Source: Corinectria fuckeliana
Lineage: Eukaryota; Ascomycota; Sordariomycetes; Hypocreales; Nectriaceae
Reading direction: 5' to 3'
Length of the DNA: 64,000 nucleotides
Assembly (NCBI GenBank): GCA_019137255.1
Contig: WPDH01000064.1
Span: forward strand, 292,707 to 356,706
Within the stretch, counting starts at the first letter, position 1; the number at the start of each line of letters is the position of its first letter. Shown here piece after piece: positions 43,530 through 54,910 of this stretch. The position numbers and the translations under genes are program-made. The notes beneath the pieces are model-generated. The model ran no database searches and was not told where the DNA came from. It saw only the letters and a list, made by a program, of their open reading frames with translations.

Positions 43530-46035
43530 ATGGATGTGGCCGCGAGTGTCATCGCCATTATCACCGCTGGCATTCAATCTGCAAAAACCATCCACGACAC
43601 CCTTTCAGCTATCAAGGATGGACCAAAAGTCGTCGATCAGACTTCTAGAGACGTTCGAAAGCTACGAACTGTACTAAGTCTCTTCGGAAAGCACCGTTCA
43701 GTTGACGCGGAGCTTGGGAGGCACGTCAAAGAATGTGCGGATGATCTCAAGGTTTACGAGGTCAAACTGGGAAAGCTCGCCATCTACGACAACAAACGAG
43801 TCCTCGGGAAGCTATGGAAGAAATTCAAGCATGTGGTCGGCGAAAAAGACCTGGTGTCCCTGCATGATGCAATGCCAAGTCACATTGCTATCCTAGATCT
43901 TCATCTAAGCGCTCTACAGAGGTAAACTCTCCCTTTGGTATTCCTCTGTGAATTTTGACTTATCAACTTGTTTCTTCTATCAGTGACTCAACTCCTAAGG
44001 TTCACGAGGAGGTCAAGGTCCTTACACGGGACCTCAGAGCATACCAAACACACCAGCAAAGTCGAAAATCGATCTATACCCAGGAGAGAGTGGCAGTCGG
44101 CCAGTCGCTCTCCGGTGTAACGACAGTTTGAGAAGCGTTCGAACCGTTATGGACGGAATGTCTTCGTCGTCCACGGAGCAACATCAAGAGACGATTGTGT
44201 TGATGAGAAAGCTCGTGGATCAAGTAGCCAGCTATTCAGTTCAATGTGACGGCCTGAGGTCGGTAGTCGAGATCGAAGATAACAACGAGGGTGCCGACCA
44301 TCTCAGTCTGAAAGAAGAAAGCTTCAACGGCTTGCAAGGTATCATTTCTCGGCTTTCCGACCTTGTCGACTTAGAGCTCGTTCGACTAGCCGAACTAGAC
44401 GAGACTCGGGCTCTTTCGACCAGCAACAGAGAAGTTCTGCATCTCTTATCGGAATTCTGGAGTTTGATCAGATCCCAGATCTGTCATGCAAACATCACCT
44501 CAGGAAAGACTATGGAGCGAAACCAAAGCACAATCCAGTGCTCACACGATGGAGACGGCCGATTTTCAGAAGAGACTACTGAGGAAGCTTCATATCAAAT
44601 ATCTCTCATTCTCAAAAGGCCTGGACGTATGCTGAGAGTTGCTGTGACGCAACGTCAGACTCCCTATAGTACAGTCTTCACAATTCCCTCACTCGCCATC
44701 AATCGTACTATTACGGAAGACTCTCTCATTTTTTTCCTTGTGGCAGAAGTTCGAATGACAGAACTGCAGAAGCTCTTAATACGGGGACAAGCTTCGTTAA
44801 AGTATCATGACAGACACGGTGCTTCACTTCTCCAGGTGCGTCCACGAAGACCATTCCGCTGCTACAACTTACAGATCATTCTACAGTATGCAAGCTACTA
44901 CCTACAGCTAGAAATGTGTCAATTCCTAGTTGATAATGGAGCAGATGTCGACCATGTAGGGCGTTATGATGCAATAGCTCGGCACTATGGGCGCATCAGG
45001 TATACTCAAGAACTTGAAGACAAATTTAGTGACTTGCTAAGTATGTACGGGATAGTGCCGGCGTCTTTTCTCCCAGTTCTTCGGCTATGATCACGACGAT
45101 GACGAATTTGCGAGCGTAATGGAGTGTCGTAGGATTCTCCTAAGCTTGAGAGCAGATCCAACGATTAATCCCGAGCTGGACGGTATACTTTTCGACGGGG
45201 CTTTTCTGAGAGTTTTCTATGAAGGCGAATTAGTATGGCAGCCTTCCCATAATATTCTTGCTAGCCTTCGTTGATACGTAGGCTCTAACATGTATAGGAA
45301 ATGATGAAGTTGTTCCTGGATCACGCTGGTTTATTCGCAGACGTCAACGACAGCGCTATGAGCCCATGCGGATTATCCCCTTTTTTGGAGTACTGCCTTG
45401 GCGACCGTTTTTCTGTCGAGGGCTTCAAGCTGCTATTCCAGAGAGGAGCTGATATCCAAGCTCGAGATATTCAGGGCAATACGTGCCTTTATCTATGCAG
45501 CATTAACTTTTTGTCGCACACATCACTGCGGATGAAAGTCGACACGGTGATCTACTTGATGCGATGTGGTGCAGATCCACGCTGGACGAACAATTTTGGC
45601 TGTTCTGCGTCAGAAACTGCATACAGAATTCGTAAGGACTCGAGAGGTCTGATCAGTGGACATGGCGACGCCTGGGATGGAATGCTTGCAGAATATGGTT
45701 ACGACGTCTCCAGGTTTCGCACCAATCACCCAAGGAAAGCCAAGTACAACGACTACTACACCCCAGCGGACTTCAAGAGCGTGTGGAAGGGAAACGAAGG
45801 CCGCTGTCCGTATTACGATGAGGATGATCTGTCGCGGCTAATAGACAACTGGGGAATCAAACATTTACCGGCGCTGCAGAACGGTTGGGAATGGGACTCG
45901 GACGACTACGACATGATTGAGGCCTCAAACTGGGATGGCGAGTTAGACTCGGGTAGTTCGAGTAACGATAGCGTTCAACTGGAGGAGGAGGAGGAGGAGG
46001 AAGAGGGGGAAGAGATATTTGGGATAGATGAGTGA
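43530..46035 (+). pseudogene. STAND-type N-terminal domain/ankyrin protein, broken
   Basis: The start MDVAASVIAIITAGIQSAKT followed by a helical region resembles the fungal N-terminal domain found on STAND (NACHT/NB-ARC) and ankyrin proteins linked to self/non-self recognition. The C-terminal part holds divergent ankyrin-type repeats (CQFLVDNGADVD, KLLFQRGADIQARD, IYLMRCGADPRW) and an acidic Glu run. Introns are inferred at 43922-43983, 44836-44886 and 45233-45297 (the last with branch CTAAC). Two single-base changes interrupt the frame: a missing T in the TTT at 44127-44129, which creates TGA, and an extra T in the T run at 45066-45069. Correcting both gives a continuous protein of about 770 residues. 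No NTPase domain lies between the parts. Likely a recently decayed accessory gene; homopolymer error is possible. Confidence 0.65.
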
Positions 46036-46465
46036 CTAAAAGGCAACCGAATTAGCTTAGAAATAGTCGCATATTAATAATAGTAAGAGAATCAATGTTT
46101 GCACAAGCACCCAAACCAGTATAATACTTCACAGCAAAGAAACACACATTGCTTCGGCCTCATTAACGTGACTTCGAAACTGTTACTATCACACTGCATC
46201 AGACATGTATTGCCTTTATACCGCACCTCCGTCAAATGCTCCCTCGTTTTATGGCTTCTTCCGAGATTTCCCTCCGCAGCACAGGCATTCGTCAGACCCA
46301 TCCGAGATCCTAAACCTTGGGCCATGTCTAATCGTCCGCAACGCCTACTCTTATGCCCAAATGCAAACAGATTTCCCAATGCGAGCCCTCCTCCGGCCAC
46401 CGCGTTCATCCCGGGTGCCCGTCTTTCTGTTTCCTTCGAAGCATGCTGGCCAAAAATGGTTCTTC
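46036..46465. other. Convergent intergenic region
   Basis: 430 bp between the ankyrin pseudogene and the PIK1 stop; presumably 3' untranslated sequence. Nothing else is seen. Confidence 0.6.
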
Positions 46466-49400
46466 TCAGTATATCCCCTGCGTGCGATATTGGAAAGTAT
46501 CATAGCTGGGATGTTGTTAGCAGATGTTCGCTTGGGGAGTCGGGGCTAGGTACTCACAGTCGAGTATAGTAGCTGCCAAACGACTTGGCGATGAGGTCCG
46601 TTTCGACAAACTGCTCCGCTTCGTCGGCGCTGAGATGAAGCTGGAATCGCTGTCGCAAAGTGCTTGTGGCCTGATTAACGCCAACGGCGAAGCATGGCAT
46701 CTTAGAGTCGTGACCCATCATGGCAACCAGGTCGATGATGTTATCTGCGGATCGACGCAATGCTATGGAACGTCAGATCAGGTTCTTGCGGACATTAATT
46801 TGAGATGACTGACCTTGGAAAGCTTGCTTGCACAGTTTCTTATAATCCTCGTAATCGGGCGAACCCAAGCCGCCCAGGACATCCACATACTCGTGCGTCA
46901 ACTTGAACGGTGCTGCTTCAAATCCAACAGATCCAGGAGAGTTGGAGAGCATGAATCCAAAGTCGATATGGATTATGTGACCCTCGCTGTCCACCAAGAC
47001 ATTTCCGTTGTGTCGGTCCTTAAGCTGCAGGACGTACGAGATGATGCTGTAAGCCGCCAATGACCTTTTAAACGCATCCACTCCAGCTTTGAATGGTTCG
47101 CTGTCGGGCTGTCCAAAAGCCCTGAGAAAGTGATCCTTGAGGGTGGCGATACGGTGTCGAGGATTTTGGCCAGCCTCGATCGATGCTAGAGTGAGACTTC
47201 GCTTCAGTGAATGCAACGAGACTCCGCTGGTGATTGTCTCAACGAGTCCCCCGGATTCCCCGGTCACGAGAATTCGCATTCGCTTGACCCAAACATCAAC
47301 ATCGGTGTCTACCCAGATCTTGTGGCACACATCGATGAGCTGGCAGGCGAACGCCTCTTGTCGTAGATCCGCGCCAGTCTTGACAATGACGCTGATCAGA
47401 TCCCAATTCTTCATCCACCCGTACGGGGACGATTTGCGAATCCGCTCCTTTTTAGCCTCCCAGGCCTCGCCAAAGACAGCCGCGCTAGGGTCATCGCGAT
47501 CGCCTCGACGCTGGACACCGCCGGTCTTGATGTCGTTCTCCATTCGCTCTCTGCCAGCGCTGGCATTGAGGTTGGAGTCAATGGTAGCATCGTCTTCCAA
47601 GTCCGGGTTACTCGAAGTTATGGGGGTAGTGGTTGTCCTGGCGATGATGCCGTCAAAGGTCGGACCTTGCTCCTCCGTGTCAAAGCTTTGCTCCTCGAGG
47701 CTCTGCATGCTCGCAATGATCTTGGCTCTAATTGCAGCCACCTCCTGCTTCGGACGCTTCCCACTGGTGGCGTCGAGCTGCGCGAGCATCTGAGAAGCGG
47801 TTCTCATGTGAGTAGCCAGGGCTGAGAAGTCGGGCTGGTCGGCGGAGGCGTTTCGCTGGGTGGGTAGCGTCATTCTCCGAGCGCCGGGGCCGGGGCTGGT
47901 AGACCTTGAATTGATCCCTTCTGAAGCCTGAGGTGCCACCAATTCCAGGTTTGAAGGCGATGCCATTGTGCCGCTTGGGAGGCGATGCGTCGCACGATGT
48001 TGGATCGCTCGTGGAGGGAACCTAGCTGAATCATCATCGAAGCTCCGGATAAGGGGAGAGCTCCCCAAGTCGCCAGATGTGGGCTCAAAAACGCTGTCGA
48101 CAATGGGTTCGGGAGCCCGGACTGTTGGTGACATTCGAGGAGACTCCGACAAGTCGAATATGCGCTTCGATTTGGCACTTCCATCCAGCAAAGAGTTCAG
48201 GAGACGCCGGTTTTCGGGGCTATCGGGGTCAAAGGAGAAGTCATCCCTAAGAACTTCAACCATGATCAGATACGGCACCTTTTCGGCACTATTAAGCACA
48301 GTCGCCTCAGCAGGGTTCACGCGCACGATCCGGTGATGACGGCTCTTGCCAGGAGAGCCATTCACTAGAGTCGGAGGGCAAATGACGGGAATATCGACCT
48401 CGGCGGGGAGATCCTGAGATATCAGCGCTAGCTCTGCTCGAAGAGCACTCATTCGGGCAGGTTTTGGGACGAGGACAAGCCGGTTCGAGATGCCCTCCAG
48501 GGCAGTCAAGAACTGAGTTTGCGATCGGAAGTAGTGCTGCCTCAGAAGCCTTGTCTTCTGCATTGGCGACAATTCGGTCACGCTGAGAAGAGCCTTGGAG
48601 TGATGGGAGTGCCTTCGAGGAAAGTTGTCGCCAGGCCTTGGTGAAACCCTTGCTGATGAAGGAGTCGCTGGCCTCGTCGCAGGTTGCGGGGACGGTAGAG
48701 GGAGAGAAGACGTGCTGAGTCTAGCCTCCAGGGACTTCAACTCGAGAGCGGACGCCCTCTTCGGCTCGGCAGGCGTCTTCAATTTTGAGACTGGAGATGC
48801 CGACGGCGAGTCAGGGGGGGGCCGAGGCGCCCTCGAAGTAGGTTCCCTCGACGTGTCTCTCGAGCCTTTAGGATTCGGCGCACTAAAAGTCCTCCCAGAA
48901 TCCCGTACGCGTCTCGATCGCGGGTTTGTCGTGTTGATAGTGTGCGCCCGGGAGGGCTTGATGTTCCCCTTGGTCTCCAAGGTGAGGTCGGTCAACGGCT
49001 GGGGCTTGCGGGCCTGCGCAACAGCGAGGGGGCCAGCCCATCTCGGGAACATAGGCAAAGCGACACTGGCGAGGACGAAGCTGGCAAGCACGGTGACGGG
49101 CAAAACGTTTTCCTTGATCTTGTCATTGCGAGCGGTATCGGCGACGCCGAAGACGATGTGTTGGACCTTGTTGTACACTCGGCGGCAGGTCTGGAAGGCA
49201 TCGGATTGAGGATTCGACGAGAGATCGTAGAGGTATGTCTGAAACAGCCAGAACGTCTGGTTTTGAAGGTCAGTCAGCTTCTCGTCCAACGTGCGGCGGC
49301 TTCCCACGCATCGTGTCGTTCGGTCGGTGGGTGCAGACGTACCAAGAGCGCAGCTGTCACGGATTCCTCACACAAGTCCAACAAAAACTCCTCCAGGGCC

Positions 49401-49790
49401 ATTGACTCGTTGTCAACGCTGATTATAAGGTGGCATAGCTGCGGGAGGAAGAATTCAATATCCTCGTACGGGAACTGGCGCAACTTGTTGCAAAGGACAT
49501 AGTGAATGCCCACGTGGTCGGCATAGCGGCTGCAGCGCGACAGGTGGCGTTAGCGACTGCAACAAGACACGATTCGGCAATGGTGGGAGCGAGCAATAAA
49601 TGGTTATGGGTGGTTGTAGCGAGCCACCGAGTGAGGCGCAAATAAGCCGGTGACGGTAAAATGGCTTCATGGGCGAGCGTATCGAGGTGAAGGACCAGCG
49701 GGGGACTCACGAGAGGTAGGAGACGGAGAGAAAGGGGTTGGAGTTGAAGACGTCGGACTCGAGGAATCTCTGAAGCAAGTCCCACGACAT
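46466..49790 (-). CDS. PIK1: Phosphatidylinositol 4-kinase, PIK1 type
   Basis: Makes phosphatidylinositol 4-phosphate at the Golgi (type III beta kinase), needed for secretion. Five exons, complement(46466..46505, 46558..46762, 46814..49256, 49343..49529, 49711..49790), give 984 residues. The N terminus MSWDLLQRFLESDVFNSNPF and a helical (lipid kinase unique) region are followed by a long Ser/Pro/Arg-rich disordered region. The C-terminal kinase domain has IMVEVLRDDF, the catalytic loop LKDRHNGN, the metal-binding HIDFGFML, and the family-typical C terminus ending YDTFQYRTQGIY. The short last exon (40 bp) is supported by a TGCTAAC branch and by that ending. Introns are 52, 51, 86 and 181 bp, all GT-AG. 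Confidence 0.95.
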
Positions 49791-51167
49791 TGGGTTACGC
49801 AGGGGAGCGAGCAGCAATGAGGAACAACCGGTGGTGCCTCATCTAGCTTCGATCGAATAGGTACGCGGTGGATGACGAGGGGGGAGGAGAGTTGGAAGAC
49901 GGAGGCGCGGGCGGAGGCGGAGGATCTGAAGAAGGTATTCGCATTTGAAGCTGAACAAGTCGCCGTCTTGCTTGCTCGGCGGGCTTGCGGGAGGTATCCG
50001 TAGTGGAGGTACCCTGCTAGAGTCAGGGTCGGTGGAGGTACGTACGGAGAGGTGTCATAGGTTGCCCGCCCGCCTTGGGTAACTAACCTACATAAGGCCA
50101 AAACGGCCCGCGGAGGGACCACGGACGGAGCTGTGCAGCGCCTTCAGTCCCCTGTAAGAGCCGGGCCATAACCCCGGAATAGCTGGATGCATCACTGTTT
50201 CCGCCTGTGGGATCCCATCTTTGCACGGAACGGACATGAGCCCGTTTTGCGATGGATTGACTGGCTCACTAACCAACTACCATTTTGGGATCTTGACCGG
50301 AGCAAGTGAAAACGGCCCCGGCCCAGACGTCGTGGACTCCTCACGGGGTGGAAACACCCAAAGTCGGTGAATGGCTTCGGACCCTGGCTGCTACGTCAGC
50401 GGTGTGTCTACCCCTCAAGCAGGAACATGTACGAATGCCTCATCCGAAGCCCGCGCCCGCCTGTGGAAGCAGTCATATGCACGTCTATTGCTCTCGGGTG
50501 CTGCGAGCAGGGCTGTGCCAAAGTGCCAAGGTGGGGGGGTTATTTGCTCCGGGTGGATAGATATCCGTACCTAGGCCTATATCCGTTCTCCATCAGGACA
50601 AAATCGTATGCTCTAGGGTAAGAACAGAGCCACTTCAATGGGGGAATCACGAACCGCGTTCAGAAGTTCCTCTCTGTAAATCTATATAGCAGATGGTCGT
50701 TCCTATGTTGCTATATATTTAGAGAGATGGGCCTTCGGGAGGGGGCCGAGTAGAACCATGTAAATGAAGACCTGAGCAGTGATAGGGAGTGAGAACACTC
50801 CACAGAGAATGCAAATATAAGAACCGATGTAGATGACCCTCGGGCATGTATCATCTCAAAATAAAGTCCCGCGCCTGCTGCTTGATACGGGTATGCTACC
50901 TAGGTACCTACGTCACGCCCCAACGGCAGCTCGGATAGAGCAACATAATGAGAGAGAAACACATTTTTAATAAAACCCAAGAGACAGTAATGTTGCCACC
51001 AGAAATCCCGCGCAAGAGGAATGTCGGGTATTCCTCTTGGCACCCAACGCCAGCTGTATGCGCACCCCCGTGAACGCCTTTTCGTCCTTAATCGTATCTC
51101 TCATGAATGCATCCCAGTTGCCGCTCTAAAACGAGACGTCAGACCCATATCGGAATCTGCATTTGCC
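49791..51167. other. Intergenic region
   Basis: 1.4 kb upstream of PIK1 and downstream of the NC2-alpha gene. A ctacctaggtacctac palindrome lies near 50897-50912. No coding sequence is supported. Confidence 0.6.
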
Positions 51168-52154
51168 TCAAGCCTTATTCTTCCTTCCTCCTCTGGTCCG
51201 CTTCTTTGGTTCCTCCATTTCCTCGTCACTCGAGCTCTCTGGCTTGGCCTTGGCTTTGCTGCCCTCCTTCTCGTTTTCGACGCGACTGACAATGTCTCGC
51301 AAGAAATCCCACTGTTCGTCCGTCTCAACCACGTGCTTTAGCATCGCGGCAGTGACCCTCTTGGATCCTTTCTCCTTGGCGACATCGGCACTCTTTGACA
51401 CCAGTTGGATCATGAACATCTCGAGCGCCTTGCCGACGGCGATGGGCGTCTGTTGAGCGACCTTGCCAACCTCCTCATCCGCCTGCATGATTCGCTTGAT
51501 CCTGGCTGTAGGAAACTTGGTCCGGACGGGCGAGGGCTCGATCACGGGGGCCGGGGGTGGCGCGGCTTTGCGTGGAGGCATATCTGCGGGGATGGTTGTT
51601 TCCGTCGCGGTCGGAGAATGTTGCGGGGCGCCGGTACCCAAGACAGGCGCGTACGGCTGTGCGAGAGGTGGTGCTACACCGGAATAGAGGTTCTGCTCCC
51701 CGTACAGCTGACCATACGCCGGCGGCGCGTACTGCGGAGGTTGTGCGATTGGTAGCGGCTGAAGTCCGTAGCTAGGATGAGCAGGGAGCCTCTGAAGAGG
51801 GCTAGGAGGAAGATATTGCTGTCGCAGGGTGGGCGAATAGGGTTGATATTCGGCCTCAGTTGTGGTTTGCTTAGGTGGCGGCAAATGGTGAGGCTGTGGG
51901 TGGTAGTGGGGTTGGTGGTAATGGTGGTGGTGGTGTTGGTTGTGGTTGTGGTCGTACAGGTGAGCGGGCGGAGCAGCGTAGGAAGACGAGGACGGGGGGT
52001 CGTAGGATGGAGACTGTGCTTTATACTCAATATCAAGGTGGCTGCTGGTGGCTTGTGGATGATGGAGTTGTTGCGGGACGGGTTGGGTGGGGCCATCCGA
52101 GAAAAAGGATGAGAGGTCCGGAGACTTGGGCGCGTAGCCATCGTCGACCGACAT
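51168..52154 (-). CDS. BUR6: NC2-alpha/DRAP1 (Bur6) histone-fold corepressor
   Basis: Subunit of negative cofactor 2, which with Dr1/Ncb2 binds TBP on promoters and blocks TFIIA/TFIIB entry; nuclear. Single exon, 328 residues, start at 52154 (MSVDDGYAPKSPDLSSFFSD). The histone fold occupies about residues 211-291 (TKFPTARIKRIMQADEEVGK, then AVGKALEMFMIQLV). A basic Lys/Arg-rich tail (PKKRTRGGRKNKA) ends the protein. The first 200 residues are an unusual Pro/Tyr/Gln/His-rich low-complexity extension, with a His cluster at 69-90; yeast Bur6 is far shorter and lacks it. A related CBF/NF-Y-type subunit (Dpb3/CHRAC) is the alternative, but the fold sequence fits NC2-alpha best. Confidence 0.85.
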   Translation of the reverse strand: MSVDDGYAPKSPDLSSFFSDGPTQPVPQQLHHPQATSSHLDIEYKAQSPSYDPPSSSSYAAPPAHLYDHNHNQHHHHHYHQPHYHPQPHHLPPPKQTTTEAEYQPYSPTLRQQYLPPSPLQRLPAHPSYGLQPLPIAQPPQYAPPAYGQLYGEQNLYSGVAPPLAQPYAPVLGTGAPQHSPTATETTIPADMPPRKAAPPPAPVIEPSPVRTKFPTARIKRIMQADEEVGKVAQQTPIAVGKALEMFMIQLVSKSADVAKEKGSKRVTAAMLKHVVETDEQWDFLRDIVSRVENEKEGSKAKAKPESSSDEEMEEPKKRTRGGRKNKA

Positions 52155-54910
52155 AATTTTTTTTTGTAGTTGGCGGCGGCTGTGGTGGTGATTAATATTA
52201 TGGGGCGTGCGGCGTGGGATCCCGACCGGGTTGAGTGCGTTAGTCAGCTTGAGAATGACGGGAAAGGTTACCGAAGAACCAAGCAAGCCTGGTTGGATGG
52301 TTTTTATGTTATTTGGCTTAGTGAATGATTCAATGTTCTAGCCGATTGACGATGAGCAATCGCACCAGGTAACGTCAGCGACGGCGTGCGACGGGAGTGC
52401 AGTGTGGCGGCGACAGATTGACGGACAGGACCCAGCTGCCTTTGATGGGTGGATGCGTATTAGAGTTGTGTGCTAAAGTGCGTGCCAGAAGTGTGTGCTT
52501 GTGTGTGGGCGTGCGCTTGTCTTCCTTTGTGTGTACTCGGTAGATGGGAGTGTGATGCGTTATAACGGGACAATATACGGCGTTTGTTCTTTGCTTTTGA
52601 GTTGCGATCCGTCGGCGGTGCACCGTTGCGTGTTGTACTATGCTGTGCGACGGCCCCTGGCTTAGTCCAGTGCAGTTCCAGGCTAACCAGCGCCCTGTTG
52701 AAATTGGGTCGATAGGTCGGAATGGACCAACTCAGCTACTGCAGGGAGAAGGGGTAGCTGTCAGCTAGAGGACTCGGCACAGCTGGATAATAGGTAGTTT
52801 CAGGCCTTTCAAGAGTAGCTGGGACGCCTGCTAACAAGCTCGCAGTAGCGGGCCACGGGGGACAACGATGGATGGGGTTTGACTGACGTGACCTTGGGTG
52901 GGGCTCAGCGCAAGCTTTGGTATGGAGTTGACCCCGGACCAAGCACGCCTGCAACTCACGGAGAGACCGTGAGGGAGAGAGTGCCCTGGCTTTTGTCGTG
53001 CTGTTGACTGTTGTGCGACACAGCGACAAGCTGGCGCACAAGGATGCAGTGCAAGCGATTGGTCCGAAAGAGGAGAGGTTCAAGGACCAAGACAGGTAGA
53101 AGAGGAGACCCGGCAAGGAAGGGGAGGAAACCCTCTATTCACTGGCCGAAGGCAAGGGAGTTGCACTAGTTGTCGAGGAGGGCGCAGTCCGTCCCTTATC
53201 CTCCCGTAAGCCTTGGTTGCCGTCTTGACTCTGACTCTGTCCCTTTCCCTGAATCACCCCCTCGAATTGAATCGACGCCGTCTACCGAAAGGAAGTCCTA
53301 GTCCCGGGCGTCCTTCGGGGATGGCGGAGCTGGGTGTAAGCGGGAATACGCCGCTAGGTGCGCTGTTGTACTGTGCAAGGGAACAGGAAGACCGGGGGAC
53401 AGTAATGAAAGAGAAATGGGAAAAGGGAAAAGAGTAGAGCTACTTGCCAAGCCGCTAATAGGAAGCAACCTGAGAGAGAAGGCAACAAGGAAGTACGACT
53501 TGAGGTTGTGTGGTGCAGGCATAGGCCTTGGTGAAGGAGTGGTGGCGGGCGATCGCGATGCGATTACGGTACTGTAGATGCGGTAGGTGCGGGAGGGGCT
53601 TTCGGAGGGGAAGGGACTGGCCAGCCGGCACTGGGTAAACGGCAGGCGGCGGAGGATGGAGGGAATGCCGGCCGTTTATATGCGCGCCGCGGGGCACTCC
53701 TTCCTGACACACGCCCCAAAGGCAATAAGTTCACATGGCGTCTTCCTAGTAGAGACCTAGGTACTACTAGAGTGGGAAGGAGGGGGGTGAGGGTTGTCTA
53801 AGTACGGGGGGCATTGGACTTCATCCGGATTGGGAAGGCGCACTGTGCATCACCACTATGTACTAGCAGTAGATTAGGTTCCATGTCTTATTCCCCAGCA
53901 ACTGGTCTTCTGAGCTGATTAAACTGTGATATGCCTCAGTACCTAAGCTGCTAAGGTAGGGAAGCAAGTAAGTGATCGATGTCGTGATATGGGACTTGAG
54001 TGTAAAATCGAGTTCACTGGCAGGTTCAATTCCTTGATTGACTCTCGATTCTCAATTGTCCGACTTCTCTTACAAGTCCTTTGCTACCGCAAACACGATC
54101 GTCGCCCCTTGCTTGCTTTCAAGATCCCGCCCAGTCAGTGCTTTCACCAGGGTAGCAGCACTAACGAGCCCCCGATCGACCTTACCTTACCGACTACCGG
54201 CACGCGTCCTGCAGCTTCGCGCTCTGGTGGGGTCTCTTTATTTTCGTGTCGCAACGGTCATTCCTCCTTGTGCAACGAACTGCACTGAGCCATCCTCGCC
54301 TGGACCACCCACCACCAGAAACGCCGGCACGCAAGGGATGGCTCAACAAACGCGCCGGGATGGATCGCTTGGGCGTGGCCTGGATGCCTCGCTGCAGGCC
54401 ACTGCTGGGTCTAGGCTGCTGCCGCACCCTCCTCAGCCGCCATTGTTGATTACATCACTCATCAGGCCGCTGCCTGAAGAGCCTTGCTTGCTGCCTCGGC
54501 TGCCTCCTGCTTGTGGTACCCGTCCAACCCTGTTGTCCTGTCGCGCCCTGCGAACCACTGCAGGCGACCGCTCGGCTGAGTAATGAATGGCTGGGTGCCT
54601 GTTTGACCAAATCTCAGACTTTTGCACCTAGAATAGGTCCGACTAGATTCTCGCAACCACACCCGCAGCTAACCATTCAGAACAACTGAGAAGGAATATA
54701 AGTCAATGGCTTGTTCAATAGTATCTAATGTGAGTACGTTACCTCCCCTCTCCACTTCCTCTTCTTCATCGCCTACCTACCTTATGATGATACAAATTGA
54801 GCCTTTTATTCGGAGCGGGCCTGGTGACGACGAAGCCGAGTCTCAACCTCTGGTTCCTGAATCACTGCTCCACTGGCCTTGTCTATGATTTTTTACTTGA
54901 TCTAATCTGA
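52155..54910. other. Intergenic region, no gene recognised
   Basis: 2.8 kb between the NC2-alpha start and the hydrolase stop. Short frames only. Contains GTGTGTG-rich sequence near 52490-52540 and a gacctaggtac tract near 53755. Long leaders or non-coding RNA are possible but nothing specific is visible. Confidence 0.6.

Noticed and set aside
52155..52286. N-terminal extension of NC2-alpha to 52286
   Set aside because: Follows no family pattern; the Met at 52154 gives a sensible start and the upstream part is rich in unrelated residues.
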